Positions 35,182 to 44,949 of a DNA stretch of 64,000 nucleotides are shown one piece after another. The stretch lies in the NCBI GenBank assembly GCA_905479115.1, contig CAJQLF010000036.1:1-64000 (forward strand), given 5' to 3'. The notes under the pieces were generated by a model. The model saw nothing but the letters and a program-made list of their open reading frames with translations. It did not search any database and was not told where the DNA came from. This DNA is from an uncultured Flavobacteriales bacterium. Its GTDB lineage: Bacteria > Bacteroidota > Bacteroidia > Flavobacteriales_D > Sanyastnellaceae. The stretch's first letter is position 1. Every line of letters starts with the position of its first letter. The position numbers and the translations under genes are program-made.

Positions 35182-36441
35182 TCAGTATCCGTTGGCCAAC
35201 ATGCGCACAGGGTTCTCCAAAAACGCCTTGAAATCCTGCAAGAACGCAGCACCTGATGCGCCGTCAACAGATCGGTGGTCGCAGCTCAAAGTTACTTTCA
35301 TCACGTGTCCTGGAACAACCGAACCGCCTTTCACTACCGGCACATCATTGATGCCTCCTACAGCAAGAATGCACGAGTCAGGCGCATTGATGATCGCCGT
35401 GAACTCATCGATGCCAAACATGCCCAAATTTGAAATGGTGAACGTATTCCCTTCCCAATCGCTGGGTTGTAATTTCTTTTCGCGCGCCTTTCCAGCAAAT
35501 TCCTTGACTTCAGCGCCAATTTGCGACATACGTTTCCCATCGGCATGCCGAACTACGGGAACCAATAAACCTTCATCTACCGACACCGCCACGCCGATGT
35601 GCACATGTTCGTTATACCGAATGCGGTCTTCCAACCAACTGCTGTTCACCACGGGATGCTTTTTGAGCGCCAAAGCTGCTGCTTTCACGACCATGTCATT
35701 GAAGCTGATTTTCACCTCTCCACCGTCATTGATGGATTTACGAGCCACCATGGCCGCTTCCATATCAATGCTCACGGTCAAGTAAAAGTGCGGTGCGCTG
35801 AACTTGCTTTCGGACAATCTCCGCGCAATTGTTTTACGCATTTGACTCACTCCCACCTCAGTGAAACGCTCTATTCCGGGTGTCGAAACCTGACCACCTT
35901 GCGCTTGAAACGCCTCGACATCGCGTTTGACCACCCGGCCTGCCTCCCCCGAACCAGGGATATGAGCAAGGTTCAATCCTCGCTCTTCGGCGAGTTTCTT
36001 TGCAAGTGGAGACGCTTTGAGTCGCTCGTTCGAAGCGGGGACCATCGGAGCGGGGACCATCGGAGCGGGAGCAGGCGTCGACACTGCTGCAGGTGCTGGA
36101 GCAGGTGACGCAACGGGTGCGGGAGCGGGCGCTGGAGCTGCAACTTTTTCCTCTGCAGCTGCAGCCGTGGCTGCTGCCTTCAAAATCTTAGAAATATCTT
36201 CCCCTTTTTCTCCTAAGATGCACAGTAAACTGTCCACGGGTGCCATTCCGCCTTGTTCGACACCAATGTGCAGCAATACACCGTCAAAAAAGGATTCAAA
36301 TTCCATCGTCGCCTTGTCGGTTTCGATTTCTGCCAAAATCTCGCCATTTTCGACTTCATCTCCCACTTGTTTCAACCAAGAAGCCACCACCCCTTCGGTC
36401 ATGGTGTCACTCAATTTGGGCATTCGGACAATTTCTGCCAT
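35182..36441 (-). CDS. pdhC: Pyruvate dehydrogenase E2, dihydrolipoamide acetyltransferase
   Basis: 419 residues. A single lipoyl domain (about 1-78) carries the lipoylated Lys43 in ETDKATME. An Ala/Pro-rich hinge follows (about 95-135, several APAP runs), then the peripheral-subunit-binding domain (KASPLAKKLAEERG, GSGEAGRVVKRDV). The C-terminal acyltransferase domain ends with the catalytic DHRSVDGASGAAFL motif. It forms the core of the complex making acetyl-CoA. It is 24 bp downstream of pdhA. Confidence 0.96.
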   Translation of the reverse strand: MAEIVRMPKLSDTMTEGVVASWLKQVGDEVENGEILAEIETDKATMEFESFFDGVLLHIGVEQGGMAPVDSLLCILGEKGEDISKILKAAATAAAAEEKVAAPAPAPAPVASPAPAPAAVSTPAPAPMVPAPMVPASNERLKASPLAKKLAEERGLNLAHIPGSGEAGRVVKRDVEAFQAQGGQVSTPGIERFTEVGVSQMRKTIARRLSESKFSAPHFYLTVSIDMEAAMVARKSINDGGEVKISFNDMVVKAAALALKKHPVVNSSWLEDRIRYNEHVHIGVAVSVDEGLLVPVVRHADGKRMSQIGAEVKEFAGKAREKKLQPSDWEGNTFTISNLGMFGIDEFTAIINAPDSCILAVGGINDVPVVKGGSVVPGHVMKVTLSCDHRSVDGASGAAFLQDFKAFLENPVRMLANGY

Positions 36442-36465
36442 CGCTCTTCGTGTTCGTGTGATTTA

Positions 36466-37530
36466 TTAATCCCTGACGAAAGGATAATTTTCGGTCATGT
36501 AGACATCCTCATACAATTCACTCGCTTCCGGGTATGGACTATTCTCCGCAAATTCTATGGAATCCTCGACCTGCGCTTTCACCTCTTTTTCAACCGCCTT
36601 CAACTCCTCTGGAGTATTCCAACCTTGAGTGGTCAGGACATTGCGGACATATTCGATGGGGTCCTTTTCTTGGAACTCCCCTAATTCCTCCTTCGTTCTG
36701 TACTTCTGAGGATCGGACATCGAATGGCCCTTGTATCGGTATGTTTGGATATCCAATAATGTTGGACCATCACCTCGTCTTCCTCGTTCCGCTGCTTCTT
36801 TGATGGCATCGTGCACCGCTTCGGGGCTCATTCCATCGACGGTCGCCGAAGGCATTCGATAGCTCGCACCAAGGGTTTCCAAGTCGGTTACATTGGAGGT
36901 GCGCTCTACCGACGTACCCATGGCATACTTGTTGTTCTCGATGATGAAGATGACAGGAAGTTTCCAGGTCATAGCCATATTAAACGTCTCGTGCAAGATC
37001 CCTTGACGCGCTGCACCATCACCAAAGAAACAAAGTGTGACATGGTCCTCTTTTCGGTACTTGTCCGCAAAAGCAATACCCGCGCCCAGACCGATCTGCC
37101 CGCCAACAATGCCGTGCCCTCCGAATAGGTTGCGCTCCTTGTCGAACATGTGCATTGAGCCTCCCTTGCCCTTGCTTGTTCCCGTCTTGCGACCATAGAG
37201 CTCAGCCATCACAAATTTGGGGTCCGTGCCAAGCACCAAGGGGTGCGCGTGGTCTCGGTAAGCCGTAACCATTCGATCGGTGGGGCGTATGGCTTCAGAA
37301 ATGCCCGCCAAAACAGCTTCTTGTCCAATGTACAAGTGGCAAAACCCACCGAATTTCTGTTGAATGTATAGCTGTCCACAGCGTTCTTCGAACTTTCGCA
37401 TCAAGTACATATCGCGAAACCATCGCTGATATACTGCTTTCGAATGCGCCAATTTGTTCGCCTTCGCTGCGGGCTTTTTGCCTGCGTTTAAATTGGCTTT
37501 AGGCCGGGTAGTTGGTGTGCTTGTCGACAT
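36466..37530 (-). CDS. pdhA: Pyruvate dehydrogenase E1 component, alpha subunit
   Basis: 354 residues. A Lys/Ala-rich N-terminal extension (about 1-30) precedes the TPP-dependent dehydrogenase domain: GQEAVLAGI, RDHAHPL, and the TPP/Mg motif GDGAARQG...NN (GDG through ENNKYAM), then the YRYKGHSMSDP phosphorylation-loop-like segment. The beta subunit gene is not in the window and E3 is also absent, so the complex is assembled from distant loci. A TATATTTG promoter box lies 21 bases before the ATG. Confidence 0.96.
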   Translation of the reverse strand: MSTSTPTTRPKANLNAGKKPAAKANKLAHSKAVYQRWFRDMYLMRKFEERCGQLYIQQKFGGFCHLYIGQEAVLAGISEAIRPTDRMVTAYRDHAHPLVLGTDPKFVMAELYGRKTGTSKGKGGSMHMFDKERNLFGGHGIVGGQIGLGAGIAFADKYRKEDHVTLCFFGDGAARQGILHETFNMAMTWKLPVIFIIENNKYAMGTSVERTSNVTDLETLGASYRMPSATVDGMSPEAVHDAIKEAAERGRRGDGPTLLDIQTYRYKGHSMSDPQKYRTKEELGEFQEKDPIEYVRNVLTTQGWNTPEELKAVEKEVKAQVEDSIEFAENSPYPEASELYEDVYMTENYPFVRD

Positions 37531-37551
37531 CGTCCAAACGTTCTAGAAGTG

Positions 37552-37559
37552 CAAATATA
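37552..37559 (-). promoter_or_regulatory. -7 box of the pdhA-pdhC operon
   Basis: TATATTTG on the minus strand, exact TAnnTTTG, 21 bases before ATG 37530, predicting a leader of about 15-17 nt. Confidence 0.6.
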
Positions 37560-37694
37560 GCCACCAGTTTCCGACGAAAATCGCATGTTGAATGTGAAAG
37601 GGGCACAAATTCATTGTATCGTGTCATTCATACACGATTTAATCGTCAGAATTCACCGCTCTGCCTTCTCGCAAAATCCTTAACTTGCACAGTC

Positions 37695-38474
37695 TTGAAC
37701 CTGCAAGAAACCCTTTCCAAACTGAACCCCATTTCCCTTCAGGAAATAGAGGGAGCTAAGCTCATGAACCGGCTGGATCAGAAATTCCTGATCCGGCGCA
37801 ATTGGATTCCTTCCCTGTTGGAGGATTGCAAAGATTTTTACCGCGTGTTAGAGGTGGAAGGACTTCGGAAATCGGCTTACCAAAATCGATTCATAGAGAC
37901 GCCTGCTTACGCGTCGCTGAATGCCCACACCCGGGGCCGAAAAATTCGATTCAAGGCGCGCATCAGGCAATATGCTTCCAATTCCAAGTCCTTCTTGGAG
38001 GTAAAAGAAAAAACAGTTCAAGGACTGACGCTTAAATCCCGTTTAGAGCGCGAAGTCAATGAATCCAATGGCGCTGCCCTGACTGAACGTGAAGCCGAGT
38101 TTCTTCGTCTTAATTACGGTTACCCGGGACCTGAGCTGACCCATATCACGTGTGGATTCAACCGCATTACGCTGGTATCCAATGAACGCGAGGAACGCAT
38201 TACCTTGGATACGGATATCCTCTTTAAATCTGAAACGAGCCAAGAAGGCCTCGGAGAGCTGGCCATCATGGAAGTCAAACAGGCGGAAATCAATCGATTC
38301 TCTCCTTTTTTGCAAGCAATGGAGGCTTACCGATTTGAACACACCCCGCTGGGCCGTCGAACGAGTATGTCCAAATATGTTGTAGGAACATTACTTTTGA
38401 ACCCAAACCTGGCTGCCCGGACGTACCGATCGACTCTCAAACAAATCGAACGTCTACGAAAAACACTGCATTGA
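37695..38474 (+). CDS. VTC-domain polyphosphate polymerase-like protein
   Basis: About 259 residues if translation starts at TTG 37695; the first in-frame ATG (37764) would cut off an N-terminal segment (NPISLQEIE) that looks conserved before the NRLDQKFLI strand. Basic and acidic tunnel residues of the VTC fold are in place: RKIRFKARIRQY, FLEVKEKT, SRLERE, GFNRITL, LDTDI, AIMEVKQ and MSKYVVG. In yeast this domain polymerises polyphosphate from ATP. The bacterial role is less clear. It is followed after one base by a DUF4956 membrane protein, a common pairing. Confidence 0.8.
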   Translation: MNLQETLSKLNPISLQEIEGAKLMNRLDQKFLIRRNWIPSLLEDCKDFYRVLEVEGLRKSAYQNRFIETPAYASLNAHTRGRKIRFKARIRQYASNSKSFLEVKEKTVQGLTLKSRLEREVNESNGAALTEREAEFLRLNYGYPGPELTHITCGFNRITLVSNEREERITLDTDILFKSETSQEGLGELAIMEVKQAEINRFSPFLQAMEAYRFEHTPLGRRTSMSKYVVGTLLLNPNLAARTYRSTLKQIERLRKTLH

Positions 38475-38475
38475 A

Positions 38476-39087
38476 ATGACTGAAACCGCTCTACAATTGG
38501 CGCTCTTTTTTGCTGGAAACCTCTTTTCGTGCTTACTCATCGTTTTGGGTATTTATCATGTTATCTCCAAACGGAGAGATTATGTTTTCTCGTTCATTCT
38601 GGTTTCGACTGCCGTTTTCTTGCTCTGCTATTTGCTTGTCGGGGTTGAAATTGACTTAGCCTTTGCCTTAGGGCTCTTCGCCATCTTTGGCATCATTCGG
38701 TACCGCACCGATGCGATTCCCATTCGGGAAATGACGTACCTCTTCATTGTCATTGCGCTTTCTGTATTGAATGCGTTGGCGCCGGGGTCCGCTGGTTGGC
38801 CCTTAATTGTGGGAGCTAACGTGGCCGTCTGGGCCATAACATTCACCTTGGATCGACTGTGGGCGATCCGGCACGTCGCCACCAAAGTTGTCATCTACGA
38901 TCGAGTAGATTTACTCAGCGAAGGTCGCCGCGATGAGTTAATCAAGGATTTACAGCAACGCACGGGCGTCCAAATCATCCGCATCGAAATAGGCAAGGTA
39001 GATTTACTTCGGGATACAGCGGTAATCAAAGTCCATTTTGATGGCGATGCACAACCGGGACACTACGAAAGTCAAAGCGGATCGTAA
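38476..39087 (+). CDS. DUF4956 membrane protein
   Basis: 203 residues. Four or five membrane segments (about 5-25, 36-56, 62-75, 85-105, 112-128) include the conserved ALGLFAIFGIIRYRTDAIPIREMTY region, followed by a cytoplasmic C-terminal domain of about 75 residues. It belongs to DUF4956. It directly follows the VTC-domain gene, and a joint function, perhaps polyphosphate synthesis with translocation across the membrane, is inferred from that pairing only. Confidence 0.85.
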   Translation: MTETALQLALFFAGNLFSCLLIVLGIYHVISKRRDYVFSFILVSTAVFLLCYLLVGVEIDLAFALGLFAIFGIIRYRTDAIPIREMTYLFIVIALSVLNALAPGSAGWPLIVGANVAVWAITFTLDRLWAIRHVATKVVIYDRVDLLSEGRRDELIKDLQQRTGVQIIRIEIGKVDLLRDTAVIKVHFDGDAQPGHYESQSGS

Positions 39088-39107
39088 AGCTCCTCTCGCA
39101 CTCCTCC

Positions 39108-39590
39108 TCAGGGAATCTGTTCAATCAAAACGACAGCGTGCGCGCTGACACCTTCTTCCAGACCAACAAAACCGAGTTTTTCCGTTGTGGTCGCCTTGAT
39201 GCTAATTTGATTCAATTCAACACCTAGCAATCCCGCAATGCACTGACGCATGGCATCGATGTGCGGGCTCAGCTTGGGTCGCTCAAGGCAAACTGTGCAA
39301 TCTAGGTTGCCCAACTTCCAACCAGCTTCAGTCACCAAATCGTAGGTATGCTGTAGCAGTTTTTTGGAATCAACCCCCTTGTACTGAGGGTCGGTATCTG
39401 GAAAGTGGAAGCCAATGTCTCGAAGGGCTAGAGAGCCTAGCAGTGCATCGCAAATCACATGCAACAGCACATCGGCATCGCTGTGACCCACCGCACCATG
39501 GGTGTGAGGTACTTTCAGGCCTCCCAACCAAAATTCCTCTCCCTCGGCCAGTTGATGCACATCATAGCCGTAGCCAATTCGAAATGCCAT
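39108..39590 (-). CDS. ispF: 2-C-methyl-D-erythritol 2,4-cyclodiphosphate synthase
   Basis: MEP-pathway isoprenoid synthesis: cyclises CDP-methylerythritol 2-phosphate. 160 residues from ATG 39590. Zinc ligands are in GYDVHQL (Asp, His) and the HSDADVLLH segment follows, then DIGFHFPDTDPQYKG and the C-terminal ATTTEKLGF loop. It starts 7 bp after porV and is probably cotranscribed with it. Confidence 0.96.
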   Translation of the reverse strand: MAFRIGYGYDVHQLAEGEEFWLGGLKVPHTHGAVGHSDADVLLHVICDALLGSLALRDIGFHFPDTDPQYKGVDSKKLLQHTYDLVTEAGWKLGNLDCTVCLERPKLSPHIDAMRQCIAGLLGVELNQISIKATTTEKLGFVGLEEGVSAHAVVLIEQIP

Positions 39591-39597
39591 GTGGGAA

Positions 39598-40857
39598 TTA
39601 ATCTTCCGTTCCAGTGGATTGAACCAAGTCTGCAAATTGCAGACGCAAGGTGAAACGCAACGTGTTCGCCAACGGATTTTGTTGACGTGTTGAGATCAGG
39701 TAGCTCAAATCAACCGTAAAGACCGTGTACTTAATGCCCGCTCCCAGAGTAATGAACTGGCGCGCGCCTTTTGAGTAGTGCTCATTGAAGAAGCCCGTGC
39801 GAAAGGCAAAAGCATCGTTGAACAAGTACTCCACCCCACCGCCTATGTTGAACTCACGCAATTCTTCTCGAAAAACACTTCCGTCCTGGATGGTATAGGT
39901 ACCATCGTCGTTAAAATCAACAATCCCCGGCGCATCATAAAAGCTTTGGATCATGCCTGTAGCTACCCCAACATTGGGGTCGTAGCCGCTGATGATGTCA
40001 GCTCCACTTTCTTGGTCGTAAATCGGTGTGGTCGGCACCAACAGTTTGTTGATGTCCGCCGTAAAGGTGAGGCTGTTGTAATCATCAAAAAGCAACTTTA
40101 ACGCGGCTCCTGTCTTCAGGTTTGTCGGAATAAAATCTCGGTCAGCCGATTCGCTGTAGCTCATTTTTGCACCGATATTCGAGATGCACAAGCCCCAATT
40201 GAACTCTGCATCCATCCCTCGGAACTTCGCATAGGGGTTGGTGTAGAATGCACTAACATCGACAGCGACCGAACGGCCAGGTTTGGAATTCGCTCCAAGG
40301 ACATTGGTTCCACCGGTTAAGTTTGAATTGATGAATCTCCCTGCAATCCCTCCAGAAAACTTATCACTCAATTTTTGGCTGTAGCCAATGTCCAAACTGA
40401 ATTCGGCCGGCTGAAAATCACGGATAGTCGTTCCCGTTTCGTCCGTAAAGGTGATGTTCCCGAGGCTAAAGTACCTCAAGGCCGCGCCCCAAGCTTGACG
40501 CTTATTGATGCGGCGAATGGCCGATAAATAAGCCAAGTTCATATCGGCCACCAGAGCCCTTAGCCAAGGCGCATAGGCCAAGCTGAACTCGACCTCATTG
40601 TCCACAAAGGCCATTTTAGCTGGATTCCAATGCAAACTATTCCCATCGGGCGACAAAGCCACTCCAGCATCACCGAGAGCGCCAGATCGAGAATCGGGTC
40701 CAATCATCAAAAAGGGAACCGCCGTGGTGATCGTGTTCAACTGAATTTGTTGAGTAACCTCACCAGGGGTCAATTGCGCATTTGAATTGGAAAAAACCGA
40801 TAATAACACTGCCATGGCAGCGATACGGAGTGCAGACGTATTCAACATGTGATTCAT
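39598..40857 (-). CDS. porV: Type IX secretion outer-membrane protein PorV (LptO)
   Basis: 419 residues with a signal peptide (about 1-27) and a FadL-like outer-membrane beta-barrel. The N-terminal NTITTAVPFLMIGPDSRSGALGDAG and WNPAKMAF segments are typical of PorV. PorV carries T9SS cargo from the translocon to the PorU attachment complex. It lies directly downstream of porU, the usual arrangement. A TACTTTTG promoter box at 40886-40893 lies 28 bases before the ATG, so it may also be transcribed separately from porU. Confidence 0.93.
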   Translation of the reverse strand: MNHMLNTSALRIAAMAVLLSVFSNSNAQLTPGEVTQQIQLNTITTAVPFLMIGPDSRSGALGDAGVALSPDGNSLHWNPAKMAFVDNEVEFSLAYAPWLRALVADMNLAYLSAIRRINKRQAWGAALRYFSLGNITFTDETGTTIRDFQPAEFSLDIGYSQKLSDKFSGGIAGRFINSNLTGGTNVLGANSKPGRSVAVDVSAFYTNPYAKFRGMDAEFNWGLCISNIGAKMSYSESADRDFIPTNLKTGAALKLLFDDYNSLTFTADINKLLVPTTPIYDQESGADIISGYDPNVGVATGMIQSFYDAPGIVDFNDDGTYTIQDGSVFREELREFNIGGGVEYLFNDAFAFRTGFFNEHYSKGARQFITLGAGIKYTVFTVDLSYLISTRQQNPLANTLRFTLRLQFADLVQSTGTED

Positions 40858-40885
40858 TACTTACGAAGTAGCGCAATTTATTACG

Positions 40886-40893
40886 CAAAAGTA
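40886..40893 (-). promoter_or_regulatory. -7 box in front of porV
   Basis: TACTTTTG on the minus strand in the short porU-porV gap, giving a predicted leader of about 24 nt. Confidence 0.5.
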
Positions 40894-40903
40894 CATCATT
40901 TGG

Positions 40904-43900
40904 TTACGGTCGTAAAACGACCAATTGATCAGAATATTGCACCGGTGTCCCAGCCTCTGGTAAAAGTGTTAACCTGAAGACATAAACACCTGCGGGGACC
41001 GATGGTTCCCAGCGCAGGCCCGTCGCACGGAAGCCCTCCTCGTGCCATGGAAGCGACTGGTAATGAACCTGAAGGCCCGATGAAGAAAACACCTCAAGCA
41101 CCAACTCCCCGTTTTGGCAAGCTTGATTATGCTCGATTGAAAATTGAAATCCATCAACGGATGGATTTGGATAGGCTAGCACCTGACCAAGCGCCGCTTC
41201 CGCGCTTGTTGCGACCAAGAACTCCACCGTCGCTGTGCCCTTGTTGTTTTGAACATCCCAAACGACCAACTCAATGGAATGGCGGCCTGGCTCCATCTCT
41301 TCAAATGGATAGCGCACTGTTCCTCTTTGGTAGGTATTCAAATCTGTAGTATAAAAATCATTGAGCACGATGCTCGCATCTGATTGCCCATCCATAGTTG
41401 CCTTGATATCGTGCCCGATGCCCGCCCCTGATGCATTAATTCCTCCTTCATCAAAAACCCGCGCTAACAACCACGGATTTTCATCGGTAAGCCCCCCTGA
41501 AACAAAGGTGGTGTCGTTGATATAAAGCTGCACTACCGGTGCTTCGTCATCGATCGAAAATGCATCGGCCACCCCGCCGATGACCATCGACTCACTCGCC
41601 CCATGGGCATCCGTGGAATCGGAAACAGCGTAGGCACTGATTCGGCCATTCCCAAAGCTGTAATCGATGTCCCTCGGCACCACAAAGCTGAACTCAAACA
41701 CGCCCGATTCTGCACTGGCCACTCCACTGAAGAGCACATTTCGAAACACTTGGAAGGAGTGCGGGTTGGGTCCCCCGTCATTGTTCAAGGTGGTTATTTG
41801 GGATCGCTTGTCAAATACCTTGACATGCACGATGCCATTAAAGTCTGCGAGGGTATCGCCCGATGTGTTGGATACATATCCCCGAACCAAGGCCAAATCC
41901 AGCGCCTTCAGCGTATCGGGTACTTCGGTAAAGCGAATCTCCTCACGAGGATAGTTGAGACGCAGCGCCACGTCTCCTAGCAAAGAGAAATTGCGCTTAT
42001 TGCTGCTGTTTGACACCTGCGGGTCGTTTTTGGTGACGCGCACAATGTCACCCAATCGAAGGGGTGCATCACCCGTGTCCTGCAGAGCGACCTCATAAAA
42101 TGCGCGGTTGAGTTGTTGATTCGACCCGCTGAAAACCACCCGGGTCGTCGTCAACATGGCGATGGCTCCGCCCTTGGGGTTCAGCACCATCATTTCTCCA
42201 GCAGATTCCACTTCCGGGTCGTCAAAACGCGCCAACTCGCAGGTGGCCGTCATGAACAGGGGCATCCGGTCGATGTTTCTCCATTCTTGTATCGTCGTGG
42301 TATTCAGCAACCGCTCATGTGACCAGCCTCGTTCCCCACCGTGACCAATGTAGTTGACTATGAGCGCACCATTCCGCACCTGTCGGTCCAGGGCAACTTG
42401 CGCATCGGGGTATCGCTCGCCACCCGGAGTGCTTTCCTGCGGATAGGCATCCATATAAATCTTGGCCACATCATACTCCGGGTGATTTTCCGCAATCTTT
42501 CCTGCATGCTCATCCGAATTAACCATGTGCTCAATCTCCGTTGGACCGCCGTTGCCATCCATATCATCCGAAACGAGACAAATTAGGTTACGCCATGTCC
42601 CGTCGTCGCCTCCACTCCCTTCGTTGATACAACCTGATGCTTGAGCATCGGCTGAAGGATGCTGCAAGTAAGCTTCAATTTTATCGACCATTTCTTCCGC
42701 CTCAGAAGCCGTTCCGCAAGGGATTCTACCGACTCCAATGGCCAATTTATCGCCAATTCCTTCGCCATATTGATCTTCTAAAAAACCGAAATAATCGTCA
42801 CTCACGTAACTACCTGTTGGGCTCAAAGAGTTCTCAGATTGATAGGTGATGATGTAAGGAGTTGCCTCCAGGTTAGTTCGATTGGCAAACGTTCCATCCC
42901 CAAATAACTGAAGATAACGAGGCGGTTCCCATCCTCCTTCCAAGGACCGGTCTCGCAACATCATCATCAACATTTTGATTGCCGTGGGATCCACACTGCC
43001 GCTGGAGAATTCATCAAACACCGCACGCTGAGTGGTCAGAAGTACCGTCAGGCCTTCATCTGCATGCAAGTTGGCCAAACGCTGGGCAGCTTCCATAAAC
43101 AAAGGCCGAGTCACGATGACCAAATCCGCTCGTTCTACCCCATGCAAATTGGTCGGCTCGACCACCCCATCAAACGCAGGTTTTGGGAAATTATCGCCTC
43201 GAAATGCCACAAATCTGCGCAGCGTATCGGAATGAGCTTTCCAACTCGTTACACCGGCTGCCCATCCTGAAGAAAGTTCCACGGGGACTGTGGGTGTGGT
43301 TATCTCCCAAATGCGTGTCAGCTCGTCCGTCCCGTTCATGGCGTATTCTGCGATGCCTTGACCGACCTGAGGAGCGTGAAAATGAAGGGAATTATCTAAA
43401 AGCCTTAGATGACATTCTTGCTCTACCCGAATGTAGTCCAACCACCCCATAGCTTCCTCCACGGACGGCTGAAACGTCACATTTACAGAGACCCGTGCAT
43501 CTTCCGCATCCACCCCCGTCTCATCGGCGATGAACCCCGTCCCCGTCGCACTCGCCAAATTCGCCACATTGCTCGTGGATGTTGCACTGGTATACGATGG
43601 AGATGCCTCCAGCAGCAGTTGACCCGCGGAGACCTCAAACGGACTGGAAACCCCCATGGATTGCGCGGCAACACGGAAATGAACAACGCCTGGCGTTTCG
43701 GTTGCAAACGGGGTGTTGAAATTGAACGTCCGCGCATTCACCGTTCCAAAAGACTCACCGAACCACTCTCGCCCAGAACGATTGGGGCTATCCAATTCTT
43801 GTTCGTGGAATTGAACATTCCAGTATCGGTCTATCAGCGTATCGGATGGTTCAGCGATCCATGGACTCGTTTCAATGCGAGCGGGAGAGGCCTCATCGTC

Positions 43901-44761
43901 AAGATGCAGGAAGTAATGAGCCACATCTTCGTAAGCGTGGCGGTCATGCTCCCAACCTGTGTCGGCATTGTTGCGGCCAATATCATGCGGTCCGTTCGCC
44001 CAAAAAACGAAAAACTCTCCCTCATCCCACTGTCCGTTTTCATCGCCTTCAAACCAAGCCGACGCGGCTTGGAGGCCAAGTGGGCGATCCTCGCTATTGT
44101 CCATGGGCATCAAGCGACCGCCATTGCCGTAAATATTCACCTTACCGGGATCTAGCGTATCGGGATTGAATCCTGCCTCAGCTATCCAAGCTCGGTCAAT
44201 TTTGTACAAACCATCGCCTCCAATGGACAAACGCAAAACATCTTCCGAATCCAACGGGCTGGTTTCCGGCCAATCCCTGGTTCGGCTTACCATGTGCAGG
44301 TGCGGTGTATTTTCTTCTCCTGGAAACCTCCCAAACGCAGATTCCAACATTATCAGCCGCTCAAATTGCTGCAAGGATGCATTCCATCTCATCACAGGAC
44401 CTACCCATTGAGCTCCAAAACCCGTGCGCGAAAGGTCCCAAAAACCTTGCTCGTCCTCTTTTTCGAGCAAGTGAATCTGGCGTGAAGTCAACGTTTGAAT
44501 ATCGAGGGGAATCCATGTTTCATCGGCGACCAATTCTTGCCCCTGCCCCCATTCCGGTGGCCAATTCACTTCGAATACCCCCCAAGGAATCTCTTCCAGC
44601 CAAAACCCGTCTTTAACAACCCATTGGCCGACAGGTGCTAAGGACTCATCCTCTATCCAATCAAGCATAAACTGTGATTCTATGACTTCCGTAACCTGGG
44701 ATCGCAGAGTACCCGTTGAAGCGGCAATCACGGCACAAATTAAAATGAACTGTTTTGACAT
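40904..44761 (-). CDS. porU: Type IX secretion sortase PorU (C25 gingipain-like peptidase)
   Basis: 1285 residues from ATG 44761. A signal peptide (about 1-20) is followed by a long N-terminal beta region, then the C25 cysteine-protease domain in the middle with catalytic His807 (NYIGHGGERGW) and Cys841 (TATCELARF). Ig-like domains follow, and the last 90 residues are a type A-like sorting domain (YPNPS, VFSSSG, PAGVYVFRL). PorU removes the C-terminal signal of T9SS cargo at the cell surface and attaches cargo to lipid-anchored sugar. The frame continues to 44839, but the signal peptide fixes the start. Confidence 0.95.
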   Translation of the reverse strand: MSKQFILICAVIAASTGTLRSQVTEVIESQFMLDWIEDESLAPVGQWVVKDGFWLEEIPWGVFEVNWPPEWGQGQELVADETWIPLDIQTLTSRQIHLLEKEDEQGFWDLSRTGFGAQWVGPVMRWNASLQQFERLIMLESAFGRFPGEENTPHLHMVSRTRDWPETSPLDSEDVLRLSIGGDGLYKIDRAWIAEAGFNPDTLDPGKVNIYGNGGRLMPMDNSEDRPLGLQAASAWFEGDENGQWDEGEFFVFWANGPHDIGRNNADTGWEHDRHAYEDVAHYFLHLDDEASPARIETSPWIAEPSDTLIDRYWNVQFHEQELDSPNRSGREWFGESFGTVNARTFNFNTPFATETPGVVHFRVAAQSMGVSSPFEVSAGQLLLEASPSYTSATSTSNVANLASATGTGFIADETGVDAEDARVSVNVTFQPSVEEAMGWLDYIRVEQECHLRLLDNSLHFHAPQVGQGIAEYAMNGTDELTRIWEITTPTVPVELSSGWAAGVTSWKAHSDTLRRFVAFRGDNFPKPAFDGVVEPTNLHGVERADLVIVTRPLFMEAAQRLANLHADEGLTVLLTTQRAVFDEFSSGSVDPTAIKMLMMMLRDRSLEGGWEPPRYLQLFGDGTFANRTNLEATPYIITYQSENSLSPTGSYVSDDYFGFLEDQYGEGIGDKLAIGVGRIPCGTASEAEEMVDKIEAYLQHPSADAQASGCINEGSGGDDGTWRNLICLVSDDMDGNGGPTEIEHMVNSDEHAGKIAENHPEYDVAKIYMDAYPQESTPGGERYPDAQVALDRQVRNGALIVNYIGHGGERGWSHERLLNTTTIQEWRNIDRMPLFMTATCELARFDDPEVESAGEMMVLNPKGGAIAMLTTTRVVFSGSNQQLNRAFYEVALQDTGDAPLRLGDIVRVTKNDPQVSNSSNKRNFSLLGDVALRLNYPREEIRFTEVPDTLKALDLALVRGYVSNTSGDTLADFNGIVHVKVFDKRSQITTLNNDGGPNPHSFQVFRNVLFSGVASAESGVFEFSFVVPRDIDYSFGNGRISAYAVSDSTDAHGASESMVIGGVADAFSIDDEAPVVQLYINDTTFVSGGLTDENPWLLARVFDEGGINASGAGIGHDIKATMDGQSDASIVLNDFYTTDLNTYQRGTVRYPFEEMEPGRHSIELVVWDVQNNKGTATVEFLVATSAEAALGQVLAYPNPSVDGFQFSIEHNQACQNGELVLEVFSSSGLQVHYQSLPWHEEGFRATGLRWEPSVPAGVYVFRLTLLPEAGTPVQYSDQLVVLRP

Positions 44762-44949
44762 AGATATGGTGGATCGTTGGCGGCAAAAACAATAAAACGC
44801 GAAGTTGGAACAAAACAAGATGCAACGCAAAGGCCACAACGCTCGTTAACTAGAAATAGTATGGGCATCTGATTGTTTCAGTTCCGATTGATTTTCGGGT
44901 GCGCATTCGATTTTTTCTTATTCTTGTAAATTCATTGGGAATCATTTTC
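44762..44949. promoter_or_regulatory. Divergent promoter region between porU and porP-like
   Basis: 188 bases shared by two divergent transcripts. Toward the porP-like gene a TATTCTTG (one mismatch to TAnnTTTG) lies about 25 bases before the ATG. Toward porU only weak boxes are seen. Confidence 0.4.

Noticed and set aside
43409-44155. 248-codon plus-strand ORF opposite porU
   Set aside because: It has no recognisable domain and lies wholly within porU coding sequence, whose minus-strand frame has family motifs. It is an antisense shadow frame.
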